A DNA stretch of 64,000 nt from positions 146,603 to 210,602 of the forward strand of contig NZ_PNEC01000013.1 of the NCBI RefSeq assembly GCF_005886345.1, given 5' to 3'. This DNA comes from Pseudoalteromonas phenolica (GTDB lineage: Bacteria > Pseudomonadota > Gammaproteobacteria > Enterobacterales > Alteromonadaceae). The notes under the pieces are model-generated. The model saw only the letters and a program-made list of their open reading frames with translations, was not told the DNA's origin and did not search any database. Of this stretch, positions 48,482 through 59,183 are shown piece after piece (the first letter of the stretch is position 1; each line of letters opens with the position of its first letter). Position numbers and translations under genes: made by a program.

Positions 48482-50395
48482 ATGTTAAAAAAGCTTAAAT
48501 TACAAGGACTCATTATACTTAGTGTGATAATTTTTGGGTTTGTATTCAATCTGCTTTTCACTAAATCTCTAATTGATATTTCTAATAATAGCGACAGCAA
48601 GGTACCCCTATCAGAAACAAGCATTTTAAAGCCAAGCTATCCTTGGTTTCGTTTCATTTTACCTTCTCAAGAATTTATAGAGACAGACACAGGGACTTCA
48701 GTATTAGTTAAGCGAAATAACACTCTATATGTGATAGATACAAAAAAAGCATTTATAGAAAGTATTTTGTCTCCTTATGCGCTTATCACAATCCTACTTT
48801 CGATAATAGTCATTAGTAGCTTTGCCAGAAATCAAAAAGAAAAACACAGACAAAAACAGACATTAGACAGCATAAATTCTGAGATTAACGAATTATTACT
48901 TCGCTTCAATATTGAAACAAAAGCCCTAAATTATGCCTCAACTGCTGCTCAAATCAGCCAATCTCTCAGTTTGATTAATGAACAAATAGGCCAAATTCAA
49001 CAACAATCTGATCATCATGTCTACCAGGATAAACTTACACAACTAATTGATCGCCATGCATATATAGAACATATAGAGAAGCAGTTAAAACTCGCAGAGC
49101 AAAATAAGCTTAGATGTGGTTTATTATTTATTGATTTAGATGGCTTTAAACAAGTTAATGATTCGTTTGGGCATAGCTTTGGTGATGAAATCCTCATACA
49201 AGTTGCTAATCGACTTAAAGATATTGTTCGACAATTTAAAATACAAGATTCGCACCCTCACAATGGTATTGAACAAAACCTTTCACGACTAGGTGGAGAT
49301 GAGTTTTCTATCTTCGTACCTGATATTCGTGACCCTGCTTTTTGCACTGAATTAGCCCAAGCCATATTAGCTGAAATTGAACGAGATTTCGTGCTTGGGA
49401 ATAAGCTAGTCAAAATCGGGGCCAGTATCGGTATCGCTTCTTACCCAGAAAGCGCATCGCAGCCCCATGCACTATTACAGATGTCAGATGTAGCCATGTA
49501 TAGAGCTAAAACAGATGGTCGAGGTATTTTCAGAGTTTACTCACCTGAGATGGGGAATAAAATTCGTAGATATCACTATTTACTCGAAGAGTTAAGGTTA
49601 GCCATTACATCAAATAGTTTTAATATGTCTTTTCAACCGATTGTGCATGTAGAAGATTGTGCCATTGATTACTTTGAAGCCTTAATACGTTGGCAACACC
49701 CAATTGAAGGGTTAATACCCCCATCAGAGTTTATACCAATTGCTGAAGAGTCGAACTTAATCTTAGAACTTGGAGATTGGATTTTACTTGAATCATGCCG
49801 GCAAATGACCGCATGGCATAATGCTGGTATGAAAAAAGTTAAAATCTCTGTAAATGTTTCTGGTATTCAATTAAAGCATAGAGATATATATAACTGGGTA
49901 ATTGCAGCCTTGAATAAAACGGGGCTACCACCTACGGCTTTAATGCTAGAAATCACCGAGTCTACACTTATTACAGCCAGTGAAGAAATTATCCAACAAT
50001 TAGAAACCTGTCGTAAAGCAGGGATCAGTATTGCAATAGATGATTTTGGTACTGGCTTTAGCTCTCTTAGTACGCTAGCTGACTTACCCATTGATGTCAT
50101 CAAAATAGACAGACTGTTTATCACTCAGGCTAATGAGAATCCGAAATATTTAAAAATATTGAATTCAATTAGTGAATTGGGCCATCAGCTTGGTCTTAAA
50201 ATAGTTGCTGAGGGCGTGGAACAATTAGAGCAATTTGAACTTGTAAAAGACCTTGGGATCCGTTGCGTACAAGGCTATTTGGTCAGCCGGCCTGAAACAT
50301 CATATAATGTAGGCTCAAAAGTTCTGACCGGTAATGTAAACCATATTGCAACAACTGGAACGAGTGTTTGGTTACCTGAAGGGCAAAAAACCTAG
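48482..50395 (+). CDS. membrane GGDEF-EAL protein (c-di-GMP metabolism)
   Basis: The 637-residue inner-membrane protein has two transmembrane segments (about 8-28 and 95-112) enclosing a small periplasmic loop, a coiled coil, then GGDEF and EAL domains. GGDEF is intact (residues 271-275), but there is no RxxD inhibitory site five residues upstream. The EAL domain keeps EALIRW (399 on), VNVSG, LEITES, IAIDDFGTGFSSL, VIKIDRLFI and AEGVE, so phosphodiesterase activity is expected; cyclase activity is possible. I start at the ATG at 48482. Divergent from the glg operon; its stop overlaps that of the convergent regulator gene. Confidence 0.92.
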   Translation: MLKKLKLQGLIILSVIIFGFVFNLLFTKSLIDISNNSDSKVPLSETSILKPSYPWFRFILPSQEFIETDTGTSVLVKRNNTLYVIDTKKAFIESILSPYALITILLSIIVISSFARNQKEKHRQKQTLDSINSEINELLLRFNIETKALNYASTAAQISQSLSLINEQIGQIQQQSDHHVYQDKLTQLIDRHAYIEHIEKQLKLAEQNKLRCGLLFIDLDGFKQVNDSFGHSFGDEILIQVANRLKDIVRQFKIQDSHPHNGIEQNLSRLGGDEFSIFVPDIRDPAFCTELAQAILAEIERDFVLGNKLVKIGASIGIASYPESASQPHALLQMSDVAMYRAKTDGRGIFRVYSPEMGNKIRRYHYLLEELRLAITSNSFNMSFQPIVHVEDCAIDYFEALIRWQHPIEGLIPPSEFIPIAEESNLILELGDWILLESCRQMTAWHNAGMKKVKISVNVSGIQLKHRDIYNWVIAALNKTGLPPTALMLEITESTLITASEEIIQQLETCRKAGISIAIDDFGTGFSSLSTLADLPIDVIKIDRLFITQANENPKYLKILNSISELGHQLGLKIVAEGVEQLEQFELVKDLGIRCVQGYLVSRPETSYNVGSKVLTGNVNHIATTGTSVWLPEGQKT

Positions 50396-50820
50396 CGTTT
50401 AAATTTTGTCTCTAAAATAACGGAAGAGTTCGTACGTTCTACTCCGTCTAAATCACCTATATCATCAAGAATGCTACTTAACTGTTGTAAACTCTGGGCT
50501 TCAACAATTGCAATCATGTCGTATTCTCCACTTATTGCATATAGTGATGTCACATTATTATGATGTTTTAATGCTACTGTCGTCTGTGTTGTTAGTTTTT
50601 GTTTAACTTTGATTGAAACATGCGCCGCTACAAGGCCAGCTAAATATTGCTCTCCAAACTCGACACTATAACCCTGAATTATCCCGCTATGCTCCAATCT
50701 TAAAAGTCTATTCTGTACAGTTGATCGAGATAGTCCTAGCTCTCTAGCTAAATCTGAAATACTAATTCGCGCATTCTTTCGTAACAAAGCTATGAGTTTT
50801 TCATCTTGTGTTTTAATCAT
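50392..50820 (-). CDS. Lrp/AsnC family transcriptional regulator
   Basis: The 142-residue protein has an N-terminal winged helix (ISISDLARELGLSRSTVQNRLLRLEHSGII) and a C-terminal RAM/AsnC ligand-binding domain (AISGEYDMIAIVEA). I use the ATG at 50820; a TTG three codons upstream is less likely. It is divergent from astC, with 151 bases between, so it may control arginine degradation genes, but no binding site is identified. Ligand unknown. Confidence 0.92.
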   Translation of the reverse strand: MIKTQDEKLIALLRKNARISISDLARELGLSRSTVQNRLLRLEHSGIIQGYSVEFGEQYLAGLVAAHVSIKVKQKLTTQTTVALKHHNNVTSLYAISGEYDMIAIVEAQSLQQLSSILDDIGDLDGVERTNSSVILETKFKR

Positions 50821-50914
50821 AATGACCAATTTCCAGGTTGATTTGACTTAATTATCTATCAATTTGAAAATCTTTACACTGCAAATTTACATAAATGAGA
50901 TACATAATGTTTAA

Positions 50915-52177
<1,263 letters not shown>

Positions 52178-52186
52178 AATAGGATT

Positions 52187-52202
52187 GGGGTCTATTGGCC
52201 CC
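52187..52202 (+). terminator. weak terminator-like hairpin between astC and astA
   Basis: GGGGTC/GGCCCC (52187-52192 with 52197-52202, one G-T pair) with a TATT loop is followed by TCATTTTAAT. It lies in the 35-base gap before the astA start and may reduce read-through or protect the astC message. Confidence 0.4.
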
Positions 52203-52212
52203 TCATTTTAAT

Positions 52213-53235
52213 ATGCAAATCTTAAGACCAATAAAAAACACTGACTTTGCGGCTTTAAAGCAAATAGCAATAGAGTCTGGTCATGGCTTCACGTCTTTGC
52301 CTGTTGATGACAACCTACTACAAGATAAAATTTCACGTTCTGAAAATAGTTTCTCAAAACATGTTGAGACACCTTTTGATGAAGGATATTTGTTTGTATT
52401 AGAAGATACAAAGACTAATGAAATTGTTGGCACAACTGCGATTGAAGCTGCAGTTGGAACACAAGTTCCACTTTACCACTATCACTTAGGTAAAACGGTT
52501 CACCATTCAAGTACATTAAACGTGTATAACACTGTTGAAATATTGAGTATGTGTAATGACTATACGGGTTGCTCAGAAATCTGTACTTTGTTTTTACGCG
52601 AACAATACCGCAAAGGTCTTGCTGGTCGGTTTTTAAGCCGTATTCGTTTTGCTTTTATGGCAGATCAAAGTAGTCGTTTTAGTGATACTGTAATTGCAGA
52701 AATGCGCGGAGTAAGTGACGCTCAAGGCCATTCTCCTTTTTGGCAATGGTTGCAAGAGCACTTCTTTTCAATTGAATTTCCTCAAGCAGACCATTTGGTT
52801 GGTTTAGGTGACAAGGTATTTATCAGCGAACTAATGCCTAAGTACCCTATTTACGCGAACTTACTAAGTGATGAGGCTCAAGCAGTTATCGGTCATGTAC
52901 ATGAAAAAACTAAGCCTGCACTTAGACTCCTTCAAAAAGAAGGGTTTGAGCATAGAGGTTATGTAGATTTATTTGACGCTGGCCCAACAATAGAAGCAAA
53001 ACTAGACAATATCAGAACCGTTCAAGAGTCTTATATTGTTCCTGTGAAAATAGTCGACTCTGTCAACTGTGAACAAACCTATGCCATTTCGAATCAAAAG
53101 CTCTCTGATTTTAAAGCCGTGTTCACAGATAACGTACTGTTAGACAAAAAAGAGTTACTACTCACAATTGCTCGTGAAGAAGCTGAAGCACTTAGCCTAA
53201 AAAATGGCGATACAGTAAGAATTTTTGCACTTTAA
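52213..53235 (+). CDS. astA: arginine N-succinyltransferase
   Basis: AstA transfers succinyl from succinyl-CoA to arginine, the first step of the AST pathway. The 340-residue protein starts MQILRPIKNTDFAAL at the ATG at 52213 and has the family motifs LYHYHLGKTVHHS, LFLREQYRK, AEMRGVSD and SPFWQWLQEHFFSI. It aligns with E. coli AstA (344). An in-frame TTG at 52195 lies inside a hairpin and is rejected. The next gene would be expected to be astD but is not. Confidence 0.95.
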   Translation: MQILRPIKNTDFAALKQIAIESGHGFTSLPVDDNLLQDKISRSENSFSKHVETPFDEGYLFVLEDTKTNEIVGTTAIEAAVGTQVPLYHYHLGKTVHHSSTLNVYNTVEILSMCNDYTGCSEICTLFLREQYRKGLAGRFLSRIRFAFMADQSSRFSDTVIAEMRGVSDAQGHSPFWQWLQEHFFSIEFPQADHLVGLGDKVFISELMPKYPIYANLLSDEAQAVIGHVHEKTKPALRLLQKEGFEHRGYVDLFDAGPTIEAKLDNIRTVQESYIVPVKIVDSVNCEQTYAISNQKLSDFKAVFTDNVLLDKKELLLTIAREEAEALSLKNGDTVRIFAL

Positions 53236-53330
53236 GACGCAAATAACTAATTAAAATTGGTATGAGATTATGTGTCGTGCTTAATCGATACATAAACTGA
53301 GCGGCTAAGCCGTCAAATTAAGGAACCATT

Positions 53331-54134
53331 ATGCACAACAATGTTGACACACTATTTGATAACCTTTGGTCTAACTATTTAGAAGTTACACCTTCAGCAA
53401 TTAAAGTTCATGAGCTACTAGGCTCTACGCAGCAGTCTGACGTTATTAACGATCATATTGCACTTCGTACTTTTAACATAGAAAAAGTAGGCTTAGAAAA
53501 GCTTGCTGCGCATTTTCTAGCGGTTGGTTACAAAGAATGTGGTGAATACCATTTCGAAGCAAAAAAACTATACGCAAAACACTTCGAGCATTCAGATCCA
53601 ACTAAACCTAAAGTATTCATCTCTGAATTACTTGTTGAAAAGTGCTCTGAGTCTTTACAGAAAATTGTTAAAGAAATGGTCGATCAAATTGATGAAGGTG
53701 CTGTAACTGCAGATAATTTCTTATACTCAGGCACGCATTGGCAAGTAAGTAATGAAACCTACAAAGCTTTACTTGAAGAAAGTGAATATGCTGCTTGGAT
53801 GTCTGCATGGGGATACCGTGCTAATCACTTCACTGTAAGCATTAATCACCTCGCGAACTTTGAGACTATCGAAGCGGTAAATACATCTTTAAAAGATGCT
53901 GGTTTTGAATTGAATGCTTCAGGTGGTGAAATCAAAGGGTCACCAGAAGTGCTATTAGAGCAATCATCTACATTGGCCGATCACGCAAATGTTGTATTCT
54001 CTGATGGTGAGTTTGCAATTCCAAGCTGTTTCTATGAGTTTGCACTGCGTTACAACAAACCAGATGGTAAAATCTATACTGGATTTGTTGCGGCGTCTGC
54101 TGACAAAATCTTCGAAAGCACAAACGCTCGTTAA
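53331..54134 (+). CDS. DUF1338 family protein (2-oxoadipate dioxygenase/decarboxylase-like)
   Basis: The 267-residue protein belongs to DUF1338. The long members of the family (HglS/YdcJ) are iron-dependent and convert 2-oxoadipate to 2-hydroxyglutarate. The N-terminal NDHIALRTFNI motif carries the metal-binding His, with a later RANHFTVSINHL motif. This shorter version is found beside ast genes in Shewanella and relatives, so the real substrate may be an arginine-derived keto acid or something else. AAGGAACC precedes the ATG. Confidence 0.88.
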   Translation: MHNNVDTLFDNLWSNYLEVTPSAIKVHELLGSTQQSDVINDHIALRTFNIEKVGLEKLAAHFLAVGYKECGEYHFEAKKLYAKHFEHSDPTKPKVFISELLVEKCSESLQKIVKEMVDQIDEGAVTADNFLYSGTHWQVSNETYKALLEESEYAAWMSAWGYRANHFTVSINHLANFETIEAVNTSLKDAGFELNASGGEIKGSPEVLLEQSSTLADHANVVFSDGEFAIPSCFYEFALRYNKPDGKIYTGFVAASADKIFESTNAR

Positions 54135-54139
54135 TTCGT

Positions 54140-56224
54140 TTAGTTTATTGGGAACTTGATGATAAATTGAGTTCCCTTGCCAACAATACTCGAACAATTA
54201 ATCGTCCCGTTTAATTGCTGAGAAATAATGTTATAGACCAAGTGCATACCTAAACTACTTCCACCATTATCTCTATTCGTAGTAAAAAACGGATTAAAAA
54301 TACACTCTAGCACATCACTAGGCATACCTTTTCCATTGTCTGAAATCAAAATACTGACTTCATTGCCTGATTGAGACAGTAAAACATTAACTTCACCAGA
54401 CTCGTGTTTTCCAAATGCATGAACTAGCGCATTTTCTATTATATTTGTTATAACTTGTGAAATTGCACCTGGGCTACAAAGTACTTTAATTTCAACTGGG
54501 TTAGGTTCAAGGTAAACCTTATGAGATGAGCTTTTAAACCTTGGTTTTAATTTACGGATCACATCTTCTAAATAAGTATTAGCTCTATCAATCTTTGCAA
54601 CTCTGAAGATTGGTCCACAGAGACTTGTTTAAAGCTGGCTACCAATTCAGCAGTTCTATGTAAATTACTTTTAAGAATAAAGCAGCCTTCTTTAAAATCA
54701 GAAATGACTTTAACCAATTGATGTTTAGTTAACTGACATGATTGCAGCTTTTCTTCTAGATGTATCACTTCATCTTCAACAAATGATGCAGCTGTGATGG
54801 CAACGCCAACAGGAGTATTAATTTCATGCGCTATCCCAGCAATCAATCGTCCGAGTGACGAATGCTTTTCTTGTTCAAGCAATTTTTTTTGTATAGTTTG
54901 CAAATCAGAAAGTGCCTTTAACGCTTCTTCAGTTTTGTAATTAAGTTCATCTATACGCGTTTCGACTTTAAGCTCTAGGTCAAGGTTGAGCTTATCTAAC
55001 TCACTTTGTGTCTTAGTAAGCGCTGTGTTAGCTTGATAAATTTCTGCTATATGTGTGTTGACTTGCTGATAGACAAAATTTAACTCAGTAATAATTGGCG
55101 TGAATTCGTTTTGTTCTTCATAAGAAGATGTTTTGAACGGTTACTTTATCTTGCACTGTGTTTGATTGAGCCTTTAATTTGGCTAAGTACTAGGTCAAAA
55201 GGTTTAAAAAGATGCTTCATGATAAAAATAATTAAGACAACGAAAGTTATACCGATAATTGCACCTCCCAATAAAGTGACTTGAGATACCGCCCTCACTT
55301 CTTTATCGATGTCTTTATGCGGGCTGAAGAAACCCAATATAAAACCGCTTTTTGTCCCTAGAAAATACAAGTCATAAAGCTTACCGTTTATAGGTAAGCT
55401 TTTAGAAGTATTTAACTTAGTATTTGATGAGCTGCTATACAGTGGCTTAACCCATGCTTCATCAGGTGTCGTTTGCATCACCAACTCTGATTTTAAGGGA
55501 AAGCTGATAATTCTATTTGATGCTTTATGGATTAACAGTGGTGAAGAGTTATTAGTAATCTTCACTGTTTCTAAAAATGCAGTAAGTGCAGCCAATGACC
55601 AATCTACTGTTGCCATACCAATCATATCGCCATTGGTTAAAATAATAGGCGCGTCGACTGTCATCATCGGAGCCAAGCTACCCGCTTCGTCAACATAAGG
55701 ATGTGTCCAAACAACTGGAAGCACGTTTTCTGCAGCTTGTTTGCCTAACTGATACCAATCTTGGCTATGATAATCATACTGCTCACCACTTAACTCCCAG
55801 CTAAATAGTATACGTTTATCATCTCTATATACATAAGGTCCGAAATATTTTGTATCTTTGAACATTTGCATAGGTTCAAACCAAACACCACCACCTAAGG
55901 CAAGTTCAAAAAAAGAAAAGTGCTGTTCTAAAATGGCACTAAACTTCTTTTTTAGCTCTGACTTTTCAAAATTCGATTTATTGTATTCAAGATAAAGAGA
56001 AAGGCCGTGTTGTGCTAGATTGTAGGCGCTTTGTTCCATCAATGTGATTGTGTGGTCAATTTTATTAGCGCTAGATTTGAAGATTTGAATGATTTCTTGT
56101 TCTTTGACATTAGATAACGCGCTGCTGTAGTAAACGTTACTAAAAAGTACCATTGACGAATATGCCAATATTTCAAAATTACCCCAAACAGTAAAATACG
56201 TGTTTTGATATTTAAAGTAGGCAT
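54140..56224 (-). pseudogene. sensor histidine kinase broken by frameshifts
   Basis: The parts of a membrane histidine kinase are all present but in different frames. The start MPTLNIKTRILLFGVI (ATG 56224) must shift by one base near 56175 to read FEILAYSSMVLFSN. A dCache/PDC periplasmic sensor region and a second transmembrane segment run to 55146. Frame changes near 55150 and 55125 join to a coiled coil and HisKA (IAGIAHEINTP with the phospho-acceptor His). Another near 54600 joins to HATPase (NIIENALVHA, DNGKGMP, SSLGMHLV), ending at 54140. Some shifts fall in T runs, so sequencing error must be considered. Confidence 0.85.
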
Positions 56225-56295
56225 ATTCACTGAACAAAATTGCATCTGCATTAAGCATATATCAAAGTCAAGGATGCGCTATTTTTCAGATAAAA

Positions 56296-57243
56296 TTAGT
56301 GCGCTATATGCAACTTTCGTTTTTCTATAGAGAAAGTAAAACAGTCTTCAGCGAGGAATAGGTTACCCGAATAGTAGTGTGCAGCTTCACGCCTTAGATT
56401 TTCAAGTCCATGTTCTCCATGATACCGGACACTAAAATGACTTAGAATTAATGTTGGGATTTGCTGCAACTGAGCAAATTCTGCAACTCTTTTAGCATCT
56501 GAATGGCCAGTATGAAAACCCACTTTATAAAGATCGTTGTGAGTAAACGTTGATTCATGCACTAGCACGTCAATGTCAAAACACCAACCAGAAACAAGCG
56601 CCGGTTTTTCATTATCTCCACAAACGATGACTCGACGCGTTTGCCAGCTTTGATATGTGTAGTCTTTACTTAAAAGATGCTCTGAACCAAATAAAACATC
56701 TTCTCCTTTTTGCAATTTATTGTAATGAGGGCCACTTTTAATGCCGGCTTTTGCTAGCTTTTCAATTTTGAGCTTTTTTGGGATCAGTTTTTCAGAAACC
56801 TTAAATCCAAAGCTGGGAACTCTGTGCTTTAAGGGTATGACTTCAATAGAACAAAAATTGAAATCAGCTGAATCTTTCATTTCACTAATATCATGCGTGA
56901 TTAAATCGAAGGAGAGTCTGGTATCAGACATATGAAAAGTTGCGTGCAACCATGCAATTACTTCTTTGGGCGCAATTAGGTGAACAGCTGATTTTTTTCC
57001 ATTCATCGACATAGACGACAATAACCCAGGCAAACCATAACAGTGGTCTCCATGTACATGGCTAATACAGATCGCATCTAAATGAAAAAAAGACAGAGGA
57101 AATTTTAGTAGTTGATGCTGTGTTGCCTCGCCACAATCAACCATAATCCATGATTTTGTTTTATCGAATGAAATTGCTGTGGACGATGTATTTCTAGTTT
57201 GGCTAGGTACACCTGATGAAGTGCCGAGAAAGTGAATGTGCAT
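56296..57243 (-). CDS. rnz: ribonuclease Z
   Basis: tRNase Z cuts the 3' trailer of tRNA precursors lacking encoded CCA and also acts on other RNAs. The 315-residue metallo-beta-lactamase protein has the HxHxDH zinc motif SHVHGDH (His62 to His67), MVDCGEATQHQ, and the late LILSHFSVRY. The ATG at 57243 gives the family-standard start MHIHFLGTSSGVPS. It is divergent from the abgT-like gene. Confidence 0.93.
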   Translation of the reverse strand: MHIHFLGTSSGVPSQTRNTSSTAISFDKTKSWIMVDCGEATQHQLLKFPLSFFHLDAICISHVHGDHCYGLPGLLSSMSMNGKKSAVHLIAPKEVIAWLHATFHMSDTRLSFDLITHDISEMKDSADFNFCSIEVIPLKHRVPSFGFKVSEKLIPKKLKIEKLAKAGIKSGPHYNKLQKGEDVLFGSEHLLSKDYTYQSWQTRRVIVCGDNEKPALVSGWCFDIDVLVHESTFTHNDLYKVGFHTGHSDAKRVAEFAQLQQIPTLILSHFSVRYHGEHGLENLRREAAHYYSGNLFLAEDCFTFSIEKRKLHIAH

Positions 57244-57315
57244 ATCAAATAAAGTAAATGTCAAGTTCGCTTTATATTGCCAAATTGTCAGGTTTTCGTC
57301 ATGGTGTTTGTCCTG

Positions 57316-57341
57316 TTTTTACTGTGAATTAACAGTAAAAA
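57316..57341. promoter_or_regulatory. perfect 10-bp inverted repeat upstream of the AbgT-family gene
   Basis: TTTTTACTGT (57316-57325) and ACAGTAAAAA (57332-57341) flank GAATTA, 64 bases before the transporter start. Lacking a GC core, it looks more like a dimeric regulator's operator than a terminator. It is two bases too short between half-sites for LexA. Regulator unknown. Confidence 0.5.
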
Positions 57342-57404
57342 AATGATTTCAAATTAAAAAAGTGGTAGGTTATGCGGCAATTTTGGTATTGAGTATTTTT
57401 CATT

Positions 57405-59012
57405 ATGTCGAACGCAGTTGAGACAAAGCCTGAAAATCAACAATCAACAGAACAAAAACCACAGGGTTTGTTTAATCGCTTTTTAGCAACTGTTGAATTT
57501 TTAGGTAATTTGTTACCCCACCCTATCACGCTATTTGCTATGTTTTGTATTGCCATCGTTATTTTCAGTGGTATAGCAGATTGGTTTGGTTTAAGCGCCA
57601 TTGACCCTCGCCCTGAAGGCGCTAAAGGACGAGATCCTGATGGGGTCATCGAGGTAGTCAGCCTTTTAAGCGCTGAAGGTCTACAGCGTATCGTTACAGG
57701 GCTTGTAACTAACTTCACAGGCTTCGCACCATTAGGAACTGTGTTGGTTGCACTCCTGGGTGTAAGTGTTGCTGAGCACTCAGGTATGCTTTCTGCAGCG
57801 ATGCGCGGTATGGTGATGGGTGCTTCAAAGCGCCTAGTTACATTCATGGTTGTTTTCGCCGCAATCTTATCAAATACAGCATCTGAATTAGGTTATGTTG
57901 TTCTAATTCCGTTAGCTGCAATGATCTTCCATAGTTTAGGTCGTCACCCACTTGCTGGTCTTGCTGCAGCTTTTGCTGGTGTATCTGGTGGTTATAGTGC
58001 AAACCTTTTACTTGGTACTATCGACCCACTATTAGCTGGTATTACAACACCTGCAGCTCAGATGATTGACCCAACTTATGAAGTCGGCCCTGAGGCGAAC
58101 TGGTACTTCATGATGATCTCAGTATTCCTAATTGCCATTGTTGGTACTTTAGTTACAGAAAAAATCGTTGAGCCACGACTCGGTAAATATAACCCAGATG
58201 AGGCAAGTATAGATCTGAGTGAAAACAATATTGAAAAACTTACCACTAAAGAAAAATCTGGTTTAAGGTGGGCAGGTGTTTCATTGCTGGTTGTTGCTTC
58301 GCTATTAGCGCTTACAATTGTCCCTGAGAATGGGATTTTGCGTCACCCTGAAACGGGTGCAGTTGCAGGTTCCCCTTTCTTAAAAGGTATCGTAGTATTC
58401 ATTTTTGTTACCTTTGCGATCCCTGGCTTCGTATATGGTCGTGTTGTCGGTACCATGAAGAATGACCGCGATGTCATTGATGCCATGAGTAAATCTATGG
58501 GCTCTATGGGCATGTACATCGTGCTTGTGTTCTTTGCGGCTCAGTTCGTTGCTTTCTTTAAATGGACTAACCTTGGTACTATTTTAGCAATTAATGGCGC
58601 AGCACTTCTTCAAGCGCTAAATCTAACTGGCCCAGAGGTCTTTGTACTGTTTATCTTTATGTGTGCATTAGTGAACTTAAGCCTAGGATCATCGTCTGCT
58701 CAATGGGCTGTGACTGCGCCAATATTTGTACCTATGTTGATGCTAATAGGTTATGCGCCAGAAACAATCCAAGCGGCATATCGTATTGGTGACTCAGTAA
58801 CTAACTTGATCACACCTATGATGAGTTATTTCGGTCTCATACTCGCAGTTGCAACTAAATACAAAAAAGATATGGGTATTGGTACGCTAGTGGCAACCAT
58901 GCTTCCTTACAGTATGTTCTTCTTTGTTGGTTGGGTTGCTCTGTTTTATGTTTGGGTATTTGGTTTTGGCTTACCAGTAGGCCCTAACTCGCCGATTTAC
59001 TATACACCTTAG
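57405..59012 (+). CDS. AbgT family transporter
   Basis: This inner-membrane transporter of 535 residues has about 11-13 hydrophobic segments. In E. coli AbgT takes up p-aminobenzoyl-glutamate; YdaH of Alcanivorax and MtrF of Neisseria act as sulfonamide and PABA exporters. SNTASELGYVVLIPLAA and the C-terminal LSLGSSSAQWAVTAPIFVPML are typical of the hairpin regions of the family. Substrate here is not known. The start MSNAVETKPENQQ is cytoplasmic and polar. Confidence 0.9.
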   Translation: MSNAVETKPENQQSTEQKPQGLFNRFLATVEFLGNLLPHPITLFAMFCIAIVIFSGIADWFGLSAIDPRPEGAKGRDPDGVIEVVSLLSAEGLQRIVTGLVTNFTGFAPLGTVLVALLGVSVAEHSGMLSAAMRGMVMGASKRLVTFMVVFAAILSNTASELGYVVLIPLAAMIFHSLGRHPLAGLAAAFAGVSGGYSANLLLGTIDPLLAGITTPAAQMIDPTYEVGPEANWYFMMISVFLIAIVGTLVTEKIVEPRLGKYNPDEASIDLSENNIEKLTTKEKSGLRWAGVSLLVVASLLALTIVPENGILRHPETGAVAGSPFLKGIVVFIFVTFAIPGFVYGRVVGTMKNDRDVIDAMSKSMGSMGMYIVLVFFAAQFVAFFKWTNLGTILAINGAALLQALNLTGPEVFVLFIFMCALVNLSLGSSSAQWAVTAPIFVPMLMLIGYAPETIQAAYRIGDSVTNLITPMMSYFGLILAVATKYKKDMGIGTLVATMLPYSMFFFVGWVALFYVWVFGFGLPVGPNSPIYYTP

Positions 59013-59043
59013 TCAGTAACTAAATCAGCATTTTAAAGCTATT

Positions 59044-59068
59044 AAACGGCAACTCACGTTGCCGTTTT
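59044..59068 (+). terminator. terminator after the AbgT-family gene
   Basis: AAACGGCAAC/GTTGCCGTTT (59044-59053 with 59058-59067) with loop TCAC continues into T and G-T rich sequence. Confidence 0.85.
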
Positions 59069-59183
59069 TGTTTATAAAGTGAAGTAATTTCTTGATTAAA
59101 CTGGTTATCTCACCTACGTTTTTCAAGTACCATTTAACTGAAAGGACACTGCTATCGAAAAACTCTAACTATATAGGTGAAGT

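Noticed and set aside
53236..53330. Remnant of astD in the gap between astA and the DUF1338 gene
   Set aside because: The gap is only 95 bases and no aldehyde dehydrogenase-like peptide can be read from it; it holds only a small CGGCT/AGCCG palindrome.
54140..56224. Programmed frameshifting in the histidine kinase
   Set aside because: Four shifts with no consistent slippery heptamer or stimulating hairpin fit decay or sequencing error much better.
57316..57341. LexA (SOS) box
   Set aside because: CTGT and ACAG half-sites are present, but the spacing is 6 bases instead of the 8 required by the gammaproteobacterial LexA consensus, and the adjacent genes are not SOS genes.
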